A DNA stretch of 64,000 nt from Sympetrum striolatum (lineage: Eukaryota; Arthropoda; Insecta; Odonata; Libellulidae), in contig CANPUZ010000064.1 in the NCBI GenBank assembly GCA_947579665.1, positions 62,001 through 126,000 of the forward strand, given 5' to 3'. The notes under the pieces are model-generated. The model saw nothing but the letters and a program-made list of their open reading frames with translations, did not search any database and had not been told where the DNA came from. Positions within the stretch are counted from its first letter, which is position 1, and every line of letters starts with the position of its first letter. This document shows positions 13,217-28,129 of this stretch, piece by piece. Made by a program: the position numbers and the translations under genes.

Positions 13217-16200
13217 TCCGGTCCCTTCTCTCTTAGAATCCTTACAGCATCCCTTAAAAATCCTTCGTTACCTCAGGGAATGATCTAAATAAGGGCAAAG
13301 AAGTGGAAATTAGACAGAAAAGAAAATAATCTCATTCAAAATAAAAATTCAATTAAAATGACGAATTACAACAATCGAATCAAACTTTAATCTATATGAT
13401 TAATATAAGATACTTATTTATCAATATATTTACTATTTATCCGGTCCCTTCTCTCTTAGAATCCTTACAGCATCCCTTAAAATTCCTTCGTTACCTCAGG
13501 GAGTGATCTGAATAAGGGCAATGAAGAGGAAATTAGACAGAAAAGAAAATAATCTCATTGAATATAAAAATTCAATTAAAATGACGAATTACAACAATCG
13601 AATCTAACTTTAATCTATATGATTATTATAAGATACTTATTTATCATAATATTTACGATTTATCCGGTCCTTTCTCTCTTAGAATCCTTACAGCATCCCT
13701 TAAAATTCCTTCGTTACCTTTAGGGAATGATCTGAATAAGGGCAAAGATGAGGAAATTAGACAGAAAGGAAAATAATCTCATTCAATATCAAAATTCAAT
13801 AAGAATGACGAATTACAACAATCGAATCTAACTTTAATCTATATGATTATTATAAGATACTTATTTATCATAATATTTACGATTTATCCGGTCCCTTCTC
13901 TCTTAGAATCCTTACAGCATCCCTTAGAATTCCTATGATACCCCAGGGAATGATCGAAATAAGGGCAAAGAAGAGGAAATTAGACAGAAAAGAAAATAAT
14001 CTCATTCAATATCAAAATTCAATTAAAATGACGAATTACCAAAAAAGAAATCTAACTTTAATCTATATGATTATTATAAGATACTTATTTATCATAATAT
14101 TTACGATTTACCGGTCCCTTCTCTCTTAGAATCCTTACAGCATCCCTTAGAATTCCTTAGTTACCCCAGGGAATGATCTAAATAAGGGCAAAGAAGAGGT
14201 TATTAGACAGAAAAGAAAATAATCTCATTCAATAACAAAATTCAATAAGAATGACGAATTACAACAATCGAATATAACTCAATCTACATGATTATTATAA
14301 GATACTTATTTATCATAATATTTACGATTTATCCCGTCCCTTCTCTTAGAATCCTTACAGCATCCCTTAAAATTACTTCGTTACCTCAGGGAATGATCTA
14401 AATAAGGGCAAAGAAGAGGAAATTAGACAGAAAAGAAAATAATCTCATTCAATATCAAAATTCAATAAAAATGACGAATTACAACAATCGAATCTAACTT
14501 TAATCTATATGATTATTATAAGATACTTATTTATCATAATATTTACGATTCCTCCGGACCCTACTCTCTTACAATCCTTACAGCATCCCTTAGAAATCCT
14601 TCGTTACCTTAGGGAATGATCTAAATAAGGGCAAAGAAGAGGAAATTAGGCAGAAAAGAAAATAATCCCTTTCAATATCAAAATTCAATAAAAATGACGA
14701 ATTACAACAATCGAATCTAACTTTAATCTATATGATTATTATAAGATAATTATTTATCAATATATTTACGATTTATCCGGTCCCTTCTCTCTTAGAATCC
14801 TTACAGCATCCCTTAAAATTCCTTCGTTACCTCAGGGAATGATCTAAATAAGGGCAAAGAAGAGGGAATTAGACAGAAAAGAAAATAATCTCATTCCATA
14901 TCAAAATTCAATAAGAATGACGAATTACAACAATCGAATCTAACTTTAATCTATATGATTATTATAAGATACTTATTTATCATAATATTTACGATTTATC
15001 CGGTCCCTTCTCTCTTAGAATCCTTACAGCATCCCTTAGAAACCCTACGTTACCTCAGGGAATGATCTGAATAAGGGCAAAGAAGAGATAATTAGACAGA
15101 AAAGAAAATAATCTCATTCAATATCAAAATTCAATAAGAATGACGAATTACAACAATCGAATCAACTTTTAATCTATATGATTATTATAAGATACTTATT
15201 TAACATAATATTTACGATTTATCCGGTCCCTTCTCTTTTAGAATCCTTACAGCATCCCTTAGAAATCCTTCGTTACCCCAGGGAATGATCTAAATAAGGG
15301 CAAAGAACAGGAAATTAGACAGAAAAGAAAATAATCTCATTCAATATCAAAATTCAATTAAAATGACGAATTACAACAATCGAATCTAACTTTAATTTAT
15401 ATGATTATTATAAGATACTTATTTATCATAACATTTACGATTTATCCGGTCCCTTCTCTTTTAGAATCCTTACAGCATCCCTTAAAATTCATTCGTTACC
15501 TCAGGGAATGATCTGAATAAGGGCAAAGAAGAGGAAATTAGACAAAAAAGAAAATAATCTCATTCAATATCAAAATTATATAAGAATGACGAATTACAAC
15601 AATCGAATCTAACTTTAATCTATATGATTATTATAAGATACTTATTTATCATAATATTTACGATTTATCCGGTCCCTTCTCTCTTAGAATCCTTACAGCA
15701 TCCCTTAAAATTCCTTCGTTACCCCAGGGAATGATCTGAATAACGGCAAAGAAGAGGAAATTAGACAGAAAAGAAAATAATCTCATTGAATATCAAAATT
15801 CAATAAAACTGACGAATTACAACAATCGAATCTAACTTTAATATATATGATTATTATAAGATACTTATTTATCATAATATTTACTATTTATCCGGTCCTT
15901 TCTCTTTTAAAATCCTTACAGCATCCCTTGAAATTCCTTCGTTACCCCAGGGAATGATCTGAATAAGGGCAAAGAAGAGGAAATTAGACAGAAAAGAAAA
16001 TAATCTCATTCAATATCAAAATTCAATAAGAATGACGAATTACAACAATCGAATCTAACTTTAATCTATATGATTATTATAAGATACTTATTTATCATAA
16101 TATTTACGATTTATCCGGTCCCTTCTCTCTTAGAATCCTTACAGCATCCCTTAGAATTCCTTAGTTACCCCAGGGAATGATCTAAATAAGGGCAAAGAAC

Positions 16201-19200
16201 AGGAAATTAGACAGAAAAGAAAATAATCTCATTCAATATCAAAATTCAATTAAAATGACGAATTACAACAATCGAATCTAACTTTAATCTATATTATTAT
16301 TATAAGATACTTATTTATCATAATATTTACGATTTATCCGGTCCTTTTTCTCTTCGAATCCTTACAGCATCCCTTAAAATTCCTTCGTTACCTCAGGGAA
16401 TGATCTGAATAAGGGCAAAGAAGAGGAAATTAGACAGAAAAGAAAATAATCTCATTCAATATCAAAATTCAATAAGAATGACGAATTACAACAAACGAAT
16501 CTAACTTTAGTCTATATGATTATTATAAGATACTTATTTATCATAATATTTACGATTTATCCGGTCCCTTCTCTCTTAGAATCCATACAGCATTCTTAGA
16601 ATTCCTTCGTTACCCCAGGGAATGATCTGAATAAGGGCAAAGAAGAGGAAATTAGACAGAAAAGAAAATAATCTCATTCAATATCAAAATTCAATTAAAA
16701 TAACGAATTACACCAATCGAATCTAACTTTAATATATATGATTATTATAAGATACTTATTTATCATAATATTTACGATTTATCTGGTCCCTTCTCTCTTA
16801 GAATCCTTACAGCATCCCTTAAAAATCCTTCGTTACCTCAGGGAATGATCTGAATAAGGGCAAAGAAGAGGAAATTAGACAGAAAAGAAAATAATCTCAT
16901 TCAATATCAAAATTCAATAAGAATGACGAATTACAACAATCGAATCTAACTTTAATCTATATGATCATTATAAGATACATATTTATCATAATATTTACGA
17001 TTTATCCTGTCCCTTCTCTCTTAGAATCCTTACAGCATCCCTTAAAAATCCTACGTTACCTCAGGGAATGATCTGAATAAGGGCAAAGAAGAGGAAATTA
17101 GACAGAAAAGAAAATAATCTCATTCAATATCAAAATTCAATAAGAATGACGAATTACAACAATCGAATCTAACTTTAATCTATATGATTATTATAAGATA
17201 CTTATTTATCATAATATTTACGATTTATCTGGTCCCTTCTCTCTTAGAATCCTTACAGCATCCCTTAAAAATCCTTCGTTACCTCAGGGAATGATCTGAA
17301 TAAGGGCAAAGAAGAGGAAATTAGAGAGAAAAGAAAATAATCTCTTTCAATATCAAAATTCAATAAGAATGACGAATTACAACAATCAAATCTAACTTTA
17401 ATCTATATGATTATTATAAGATACTTATTTATCATAATATTTACGATTTTTCCGGTCCCTTCTCTCTTAGAATTCTTACAGAATCCCTTAGAAATCCTAC
17501 GTTACCTCATGGAATGATCTGAATAAGGGCAAAGAAGAGGAAATTAGAGAGAAAAGAAAATAATCTCTTTCAATATCAAAATTCAATAAAAATGACGAAT
17601 TACAACAATCGAATCTAACTTTAATCTATATGATCATTATAAGATACATATTTATCATAATATTTACGATTTATCTGGTCCCTTCTCTCTTAGAATCCTT
17701 ACAGCAACCCTTAGAAATCCTACGTTACCTCAGGGAATGATCTGAATAAGGGCAAAGAAGAGGAAATTAGACAGAAAAGAAAATAATCTCATTCAATATC
17801 AAAATTCAATAAGAATGACGAATTACAACAATCGAATCTAACTTTAATCTATATGATTATTATAAGATACTTATTTATCATAATATTTACGATTTATCTG
17901 GTCCCTTCTCTCTTAGAATCCTTACAGCATCCCTTAAAAATCCTTCGTTACCTCAGGGAATGATCTGAATAAGGGCAAAGAAGAGGAAATTAGAGAGAAA
18001 AGAAAATAATCTCTTTCAATATCAAAATTCAATAAGAATGACGAATTACAACAATCAAATCTAACTTTAATCTATATGATTATTATAAGATACTTATTTA
18101 TCATAATATTTACGATTTTTCCGGTCCCTTCTCTCTTAGAATTCTTACAGAATCCCTTAGAAATCCTACGTTACCTCATGGAATGAATTGAATAAGAAAA
18201 AAGAAGAGGAAATTAGACAGAAAAGAAAATAATCCCTTTCAATATCAAAATTCAATAAAAATGACGAATTACAACAATCGAATCTAACTTTAATCTATAT
18301 GATCATTATAAGATACATATTTATCATAATATTTACGATTTATCTGGTCCCTTCTCTCTTAGAATCCTTACAGCAACCCTTAGAAATCCTACGTTACCTC
18401 AGGGAATGATCTGAATAAGGGCAAAGAAGAGGAAATTAGACAGAAAAGAAAATAATCTCATTCAATATCAAAATTCAATAAGAATGACGAATTACAACAA
18501 TCGAATCTAACTTTAATCTATATGATTATTATAAGATACTTATTTATCATAATATTTACGATTTATCTGGTCCCTTCTCTCTTAGAATCCTTACAGCATC
18601 CCTTAAAAATCCTTCGTTACCTCAGGGAATGATCTGAATAAGGGCAAAGAAGAGGAAATTAGAGAGAAAAGAAAATAATCTCTTTCAATATCAAAATTCA
18701 ATAAGAATGACGAATTACAACAATCAAATCTAACTTTAATCTATATGATTATTATAAGATACTTATTTATCATAATATTTACGATTTATCTGGTCCCTTC
18801 TCTCTTAGAATCCTTACAGCATCCCTTAAAAATCCTTCGTTACCTCAGGGAATGATCTGAATAAGGGCAAAGAAGAGGAAATTAGACAGAAAAGAAAATA
18901 ATCTCATTCAATATCAAAATTCAATAAAAATGACGAATTACAACAATCGAATCTAACTTTAATCTATATGATTATTATAAGATACTTATTTATCATAATA
19001 TTTACGATTCCTCCGGACCCTACTCTCTTACAATCCTTACAGCATCCCTTAGAAATCCTTCGTTACCTTAGGGAATGATCTAAATAAGGGCAAAGAAGAG
19101 GAAATTAGGCAGAAAAGAAAATAATATCATTCAATATTAAAACTCAATTAAAATGACGAATTACAACAATCGAATCTAACTTTAATCTATATGATTATTA

Positions 19201-22200
19201 TAAGATACTTATTTATCAATATATTTACGATTTATCCGGTCCCTTCTCTCTTAGAATCCTTACAGCATCCCTTAAAATTCCTTCGTTACCTCAGGGAATG
19301 ATCTAAATAAGGGCAAAGAAGAGGAAATTAGACAGAAAAGAAAATAATCTCATTCCATATCAAAATTCAAAGAGGATGACGAATTACAACAATCGAATCT
19401 AACTTTAATCTATATGATTATTATAAGATACTTATTTATCATAATATTTACGATTTATCCGGTCCCTTCTCTCTTAGAATCCTTACAGCATCCCTTAGAA
19501 ACCCTACGTTACCTCAGGGAATGATCTGAATAAGGGCAAAGAAGAGATAATTAGACAGAAAAGAAAATAATCTCATTCAATATCAAAATTCAATAAGAAT
19601 GACGAATTACAACAATCGAATCAACTTTTAATCTATATGATTATTATAAGATACTTATTTAACATAATATTTACGATTTATCCGGTCCCTTCTCTTTTAG
19701 AATCCTTACAGCATCCCTTAGAAATCCTTCGTTACCCCAGGGAATGATCTAAATAAGGGCAAAGAACAGGAAATTAGACAGAAAAGAAAATAATCTCATT
19801 CAATATCAAAATTCAATTAAAATGACGAATTACAACAATCGAATCTAACTTTAATTTATATGATTATTATAAGATACTTATTTATCATAACATTTACGAT
19901 TTATCCGGTCCCTTCTCTTTTAGAATCCTTACAGCATCCCTTAAAATTCATTCGTTACCTCAGGGAATGATCTGAATAAGGGCAAAGAAGAGGAAATTAG
20001 ACAAAAAAGAAAATAATCTCATTCAATATCAAAATTATATAAGAATGACGAATTACAACAATCGAATCTAACTTTAATCTATATGATTATTATAAGATAC
20101 TTATTTATCATAATATTTACGATTTATTCGGTCCCTTCTATCTTAGAATCCTTACAGCATCCCTTAGAAATCCTACGTTACCTCAGGGAATGATCTGAAT
20201 AAGGGCAAAGAAGAGGAAATTAGAAGGAAAAGAAAATAATCTCATTCAATATAAAAATTCAATAAGAATGACGAATTACAACAATCGAATCTAACTTTAA
20301 TCTATATGATTATTATAAGATACTTATTTATCATAATATTTACGATTTACCGGTCCCTTCTCTCTTAGAATCCTTACAGCATCCCTTAGAATTACTTAGT
20401 TACCCCAGGTAATGATCTAAATAAGGGCAAAGAAGAGGTAATTAGACAGAAAAGAAAATAATCTCATTCAATAACAAAATTCAATAAGAATGACGAATTA
20501 CAACAATCGAATATAACTCAATCTACATGATTATTATAAGATACTTATTTATCATAAATTTTACGATTTATCCCGTCCCTTCTCTCTTAGAATCCTTACA
20601 GCATCACTTAAAATTACTTCGTTACCTCAGGGAATGATCTAAATAAGGGCAAAGAAGAGGAAATTAGACAGAAAAGAAAATAATCTCATTCAATATCAAA
20701 ATTCAATATAAATGACGAATCACAACCATCGAATCTAACTTTAATCTATATGATTATTGTAAGATACTTATGTATCATAATATTTACGATTTATCCGGTC
20801 CTTTCTCTCTTAGAATCCTTTCAGCATCCCTTTAAATTCCTTCGTTACCTCAGGGAGTGATCTGAATAAGGGCAATGAAGAGGAAATTAGACAGAAAAGA
20901 AAATAATCTCATTGAATATCAAAATTCAATAAAACTGACGAATTACAACAATCGAATCTAACTTTAATATATATGATTATTTAAGATACTTATTTATCAT
21001 AATATTTACTATTTATCCGGTCCTTTCTCTCTTAAAATCCTTACAGCATCCCTTAAAATTCCTTCGTTACCCCAGGGAATGATCTGAATAAGGGCAAAGA
21101 AGAGGAAATTAGACAGAAAAGAAAATAATCTCATTCAATATCAAAATTCAATAAGAATGACGAATTACAACAATCGAATCTAACTTTAATCTATATGATT
21201 ATTATAAGATACTTATTTATCATAATATTTACGATTTATCCGGTCCCTTCTCTCTTAGAATCCTTACAGCATCCCTTAAAATTCCTTCGTTACCTCAGGG
21301 AATGATCTGAATAAGGGCATAGAAGAGGAAATTAGACAGAAAAGTAAATAATCTCATTCAATATCAAAATTCAATTAAAATGACGAATTACAACAATCGA
21401 ATCTAACTTTAATCTATATTATTATTATAAGATACTTATTTATCAAAATATTTACGATTTATCTGGTCCCTTCTCTCTTAGAATCCTTACAGCATCCCTT
21501 AAAAATCCTTCGTTACCTCAGGGAATGATCTGAATAAGGGCAAAGAAGAGGAAATTAGACAGAAAAGAAAATAATCTCATTCAATATCAAAATTCAATAA
21601 GAATGACGAATTACAACAATCGAATCTAACTTTAATCTATATGATTATTATAAGATACATATTTATCATAATATTTACGATTTATCCTGTCCCTTCTCTC
21701 TTAGAATCCTTACAGCAACCCTTAGAAATCCTACGTTACCTCAAGGAATGATCTGAATAAGGGCAAAGAAGAGGAAATTAGACAGAAAAGAAAATAATAT
21801 CATTCAATATTAAAATTCAATTAAAATGACGAATTACAACAATCGAATCTAACTTTAATCTATATGATTATTATAAGATACTTATTTATCAATATATTTA
21901 CGATTTATCCGGTCCCTTCTCTTTTAGAATCCTTACAGCATCCCTTAGAAATCCTTCGTTACCTTAGGGAATGATCTAAATAAGGGCAAAGAAGAGGAAA
22001 TTAGGCAGAAAAGAAAATAATATCATTCAATATTAAAATTCAATTAAAATGACGAATTACAACAATCGAATCTAACTTTAATCTATATGATTATTATAAG
22101 ATACTTATTTATCAATATATTTACGATTTATCCGGTCCCTTCTCTCTTAGAATCCTTACAGCATCCCTTAAAATTCCTTCGTTACCTCAGGGAATGATCT

Positions 22201-22555
22201 AAATAAGGGCAAAGAAGAGGAAATTAGACAGAAAAGAAAATAATCTCATTCCATATCAAAATTCAATAAGAATGACGAATTACAACAATCGAATCTAACT
22301 TTAATCTATATGATTATTATAAGATACTTATTTATCATAATATTTACGATTTATCCGGTCCCTTCTCTCTTAGAATCCTTACAGCATCCCTTAGAAACCC
22401 TACGTTACCTCAGGGAATGATCTGAATAAGGGCAAAGAAGAGATAATTAGACAGAAAAGAAAATAATCTCATTCAATATCAAAATTCAATAAGAATGACG
22501 AATTACAACAATCGAATCAACTTTTAATCTATATGATTATTATAAGATACTTATT
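13217..22555 (+). repeat. Large higher-order block, copy B (~42 monomers)
   Basis: Near-identical second copy of 3415-12300, two monomers longer. The extra 446 bp lies at about 16,845-17,290, where two additional monomers (one carrying GATCATTATAAG and TTATCCTGTCCC, the next TTATCTGGTCCC) precede the resumption of matching at the GAGAGAAAAG monomer (17323 against 7071). Both blocks contain the same open frame by chance (4129-4323 and 13935-14129), which shows that at least 195 bp is unchanged there. This is the largest duplicated unit in the window. Confidence 0.88.
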
Positions 22556-25011
22556 TAACATAATATTTACGATTTATCCGGTCCCTTCTCTTTTAGAATC
22601 CTTACAGCATCCCTTAGAAATCCTTCGTTACCCCAGGGAATGATCTAAATAAGGGCAAAGAACAGGAAATTAGACAGAAAAGAAAATAATCTCATTCAAT
22701 ATCAAAATTCAATTAAAATGACGAATTACAACAATCGAATCTAACTTTAATTTATATGATTATTATAAGATACTTATTTATCATAACATTTACGATTTAT
22801 CCGGTCCCTTCTCTTTTAGAATCCTTACAGCATCCCTTAAAATTCATTCGTTACCTCAGGGAATGATCTGAATAAGGGCAAAGAAGAGGAAATTAGACAA
22901 AAAAGAAAATAATCTCATTCAATATCAAAATTATATAAGAATGACGAATTACAACAATCGAATCTAACTTTAATCTATATGATTATTATAAGATACTTAT
23001 TTATCATAATATTTACGATTTATTCGGTCCCTTCTATCTTAGAATCCTTACAGCATCCCTTAGAAATCCTACGTTACCTCAGGGAATGATCTGAATAAGG
23101 GCAAAGAAGAGGAAATTAGACAGAAAAGAAAATAATCTCATTCAATATAAAAATTCAATAAGAATGACGAATTACAACAATCGAATCTAACTTTAATCTA
23201 TATGATTATTATAAGATACTTATTTATCATAATATTTACGATTTATCTGGTCCCTTCTCTCTTAGAATCCTTACAGCATCCCTTAAAAATCCTTCGTTAC
23301 CTCAGGGAATGATCTGAATAAGGGCAAAGAAGAGGAAATTAGACAGAAAAGAAAATAATCTCATTCAATATCAAAATTCAATAAGAATGACGAATTACAA
23401 CAATCGAATCTAACTTTAATCTATATGATTATTATAAGATACATATTTATCATAATATTTACGATTTATCCTGTCCCTTCTCTCTTAGAATCCTTACAGC
23501 AACCCTTAGAAATCCTACGTTACCTCAGGGAATGATCTGAATAAGGGCAAAGAAGAAAATAATTAGACAGAAAAGAAAATAATCTCATTCAATATCAAAA
23601 TTCAATAAGAATGACGAATTACAACAATCGAATCTAACTTTAATCTATATGATTATTATAAGATACTTATTTATCATAATATTTACGATTTATCTGGTCC
23701 CTTCTCTCTTAGAATCCTTACAGCATCCCTTAAAAATCCTTCGTTACCTCAGGGAATGATCTGAATAAGGGCAAAGAAGAGGAAATTAGAGAGAAAAGAA
23801 AATAATCTCTTTCAATATCAAAATTCAATAAGAATGACGAATTACAACAATCAAATCTAACTTTAATCTATATGATTATTATAAGATACTTATTTATCAT
23901 AATATTTACGATTTTTCCGGTCCCTTCTCTCTTAGAATTCTTACAGAATCCCTTAGAAATCCTACGTTACCTCAGGGAATGAATTGAATAAGAAAAAAGA
24001 AGAGGAAATTAGACAGAAAAGAAAATAATCCCTTTCAATATCAAAATTCAATTAGAATGACGAATTACAACAATCGAATCTAACTTTAATCTATATGATT
24101 ATTATAAGATACTTATTTATCATAATATTTACGATTCCTCCGGACCCTACTCTCTTACAATCCTTACAGCATCCCTTAGAAATCCTTCGTTACCTTAGGG
24201 AATGATCTAAATAAGGGCAAAGAAGAGGAAATTAGGCAGAAAAGAAAATAATATCATTCAATATTAAAATTCAATTAAAATGACGAATTACAACAATCGA
24301 ATCTAACTTTAATCTATATGATTATTATAAGATACTTATTTATCAATATATTTACGATTTATCCGGTCCCTTCTCTCTTAGAATCCTTACAGCATCCCTT
24401 AAAATTCCTTCGTTACCTCAGGGAATGATCTAAATAAGGGCAAAGAAGAGGAAATTAGACAGAAAAGAAAATAATCTCATTCCATATCAAAATTCAATAA
24501 GAATGACGAATTACAACAATCGAATCTAACTTTAATCTATATGATTATTATAAGATACTTATTTATCATAATATTTACGATTTATCCGGTCCCTTCTCTC
24601 TTAGAATCCTTACAGCATCCCTTAGAAACCCTACGTTACCTCAGGGAATGATCTGAATAAGGGCAAAGAAGAGATAATTAGACAGAAAAGAAAATAATCT
24701 CATTCAATATCAAAATTCAATAAGAATGACGAATTACAACAATCGAATCAACTTTTAATCTATATGATTATTATAAGATACTTATTTAACATAATATTTA
24801 CGATTTATCCGGTCCCTTCTCCTATAGAATCCTTACAGCATCCCTTAGAAATCCTTCGTTACCCCAGGGAATGATCTAAATAAGGGCAAAGAACAGGAAA
24901 TTAGACAGAAAAGAAAATAATCTCATTCAATATCAAAATTCAATTAAAATGACGAATTACAACAATCGAATCTAACTTTAATTTATATGATTATTATAAG
25001 ATACTTATTTA

Positions 25012-26570
25012 TCATAACATTTACGATTTATCCGGTCCCTTCTCTTTTAGAATCCTTACAGCATCCCTTAAAATTCATTCGTTACCTCAGGGAATGATCT
25101 GAATAAGGGCAAAGAAGAGGAAATTAGACAAAAAAGAAAATAATCTCATTCAATATCAAAATTATATAAGAATGACGAATTACAACAATCGAATCTAACT
25201 TTAATCTATATGATTATTATAAGATACTTATTTATCATAATATTTACGATTTATTCGGTCCCTTCTATCTTAGAATCCTTACAGCATCCCTTAGAAATCC
25301 TACGTTACCTCAGGGAATGATCTGAATAAGGGCAAAGAAGAGGAAATTAGACAGAAAAGAAAATAATCTCATTCAATATAAAAATTCAATAAGAATGACG
25401 AATTACAACAATCGAATCTAACTTTAATCTATATGATTATTATAAGATACTTATTTATCATAATATTTACGATTTATCCGGTCCCTTCTCTCTTAGAATC
25501 CTTACAGCATCCCTTAGAATTCCTTAGTTACCCCAGGGAATGATCTAACTAAGGGCAAAGAAGAGGAAATTATACAGAAAAGAAAATAATCTCATTCAAT
25601 ATCAAAATTCAATAAGAATGACGAATTACAACAATCGAATCTAACTTTAATCTATATGATTATTAACAGATACTTATTTACCATAATATTTACGATTTAT
25701 CCGGTCCCTTCTCTCTTAGAATCCTTACAGCATCCCTTAGAAATCCTACGTTACCTCAGGGAATGATCTGAATAAGGGCAAAGAAGAGGAAATTAGACAG
25801 AAAGAAAATAATCTCATTCAATATCAAAATTCAATAAGAATGACGAATTACAACAATCGAATCTAAATTTAATCTATATGATTATTATAAGATACTTATT
25901 AAACATAATATTTACGATTTATCCGGTCCCTTCTCTCTTAGAATCCTTACAGCATCCCTTAGAAATCCTTCGTTACCTCAGGGAATGATCTGAATAAGGG
26001 CAAAGAAGAGGAAATTAGACAGAAAAGAAAATAATCTCATTCAATATCAAAATTCAATAAGAATGACGAATGACAAAAATCGAATCTAACTTTAATCTAT
26101 AAGATTATTATAAGATACTTATTTATCATAATATTTACTATTTATCCGGTCCCTTCTCTCTTAGAATCCTTACAGTATCCCTTACAAATCCTACGTTACC
26201 TCAGGGAATGATCTGAATAAGGGCAAAGAAGAGGAAATCAGACAGAAAAGAAAATAATTCATTCAATATCAAAATTCAATTAGAATGACGAATTACAACA
26301 ATCGAATCTAACTTTAATCTATATGATTATTATAAGATACTTATTTATCATAATATTTACGATTTATCCGGTCCCTTCTCTCTTAGAATCCTTACAGCAT
26401 CCCATAGAATTCCTTAGTTACCCCAGGGAATGATCTAAATAAGGGCAAAGAAGAGGAAATTAGACAGAAAAGAAAATAATCTCATTCAATATCAAAATTC
26501 AATAAGAATGACGAATTACAACAATCGAATCTAACTTTAATCTATATGATTATTATAAGATACTTATTTA
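25012..26570 (+). repeat. 1559-bp (7-monomer) tandem duplication, copy 1
   Basis: Seven monomers directly followed by a near-exact second copy at 26571-28129. Diagnostic shared variants: TCATAACATTT (25012/26571), TATACAGAAA (25571/27130), GATTATTAACAG (25658/27217), CAGTATCCCTTACAAATC (about 26173/27732) and CATCCCATAG (near 26399/27958). The copies abut exactly, as expected of a single unequal exchange in register. Confidence 0.88.
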
Positions 26571-28129
26571 TCATAACATTTACGATTTATCCGGTCCCTT
26601 CTCTTTTAGAATCCTTACAGCATCCCTTAAAATTCATTCGTTACCTCAGGGAATGATCTGAATAAGGGCAAAGAAGAGGAAATTAGACAAAAAAGAAAAT
26701 AATCTCATTCAATATCAAAATTATATAAGAATGACGAATTACAACAATCGAATCTAACTTTAATCTATATGATTATTATAAGATACTTATTTATCATAAT
26801 ATTTACGATTTATTCGGTCCCTTCTATCTTAGAATCCTTACAGCATCCCTTAGAAATCCTACGTTACCTCAGGGAATGATCTGAATAAGGGCAAAGAAGA
26901 GGAAATTAGACAGAAAAGAAAATAATCTCATTCAATATAAAAATTCAATAAGAATGACGAATTACAACAATCGAATCTAACTTTAATCTATATGATTATT
27001 ATAAGATACTTATTTATCATAATATTTACGATTTATCCGGTCCCTTCTCTCTTAGAATCCTTACAGCATCCCTTAGAATTCCTTAGTTACCCCAGGGAAT
27101 GATCTAACTAAGGGCAAAGAAGAGGAAATTATACAGAAAAGAAAATAATCTCATTCAATATCAAAATTCAATAAGAATGACGAATTACAACAATCGAATC
27201 TAACTTTAATCTATATGATTATTAACAGATACTTATTTACCATAATATTTACGATTTATCCGGTCCCTTCTCTCTTAGAATCCTTACAGCATCCCTTAGA
27301 AATCCTACGTTACCTCAGGGAATGATCTGAATAAGGGCAAAGAAGAGGAAATTAGACAGAAAGAAAATAATCTCATTCAATATCAAAATTCAATAAGAAT
27401 GACGAATTACAACAATCGAATCTAAATTTAATCTATATGATTATTATAAGATACTTATTAAACATAATATTTACGATTTATCCGGTCCCTTCTCTCTTAG
27501 AATCCTTACAGCATCCCTTAGAAATCCTTCGTTACCTCAGGGAATGATCTGAATAAGGGCAAAGAAGAGGAAATTAGACAGAAAAGAAAATAATCTCATT
27601 CAATATCAAAATTCAATAAGAATGACGAATGACAAAAATCGAATCTAACTTTAATCTATAAGATTATTATAAGATACTTATTTATCATAATATTTACTAT
27701 TTATCCGGTCCCTTCTCTCTTAGAATCCTTACAGTATCCCTTACAAATCCTACGTTACCTCAGGGAATGATCTGAATAAGGGCAAAGAAGAGGAAATCAG
27801 ACAGAAAAGAAAATAATTCATTCAATATCAAAATTCAATTAGAATGACGAATTACAACAATCGAATCTAACTTTAATCTATATGATTATTATAAGATACT
27901 TATTTATCATAATATTTACGATTTATCCGGTCCCTTCTCTCTTAGAATCCTTACAGCATCCCATAGAATTCCTTAGTTACCCCAGGGAATGATCTAAATA
28001 AGGGCAAAGAAGAGGAAATTAGACAGAAAAGAAAATAATCTCATTCAATATCAAAATTCAATAAGAATGACGAATTACAACAATCGAATCTAACTTTAAT
28101 CTATATGATTATTATAAGATACTTATTTA
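26571..28129 (+). repeat. 1559-bp (7-monomer) tandem duplication, copy 2
   Basis: Second copy of 25012-26570, offset 1559 bp throughout the variants I checked. Matching stops at the end of the seventh monomer: 28130 reads CATAATATTT where a further copy would have CATAACATTT. Part of this copy (27217 onward) was then included in the next duplication (2004 bp). Confidence 0.88.
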
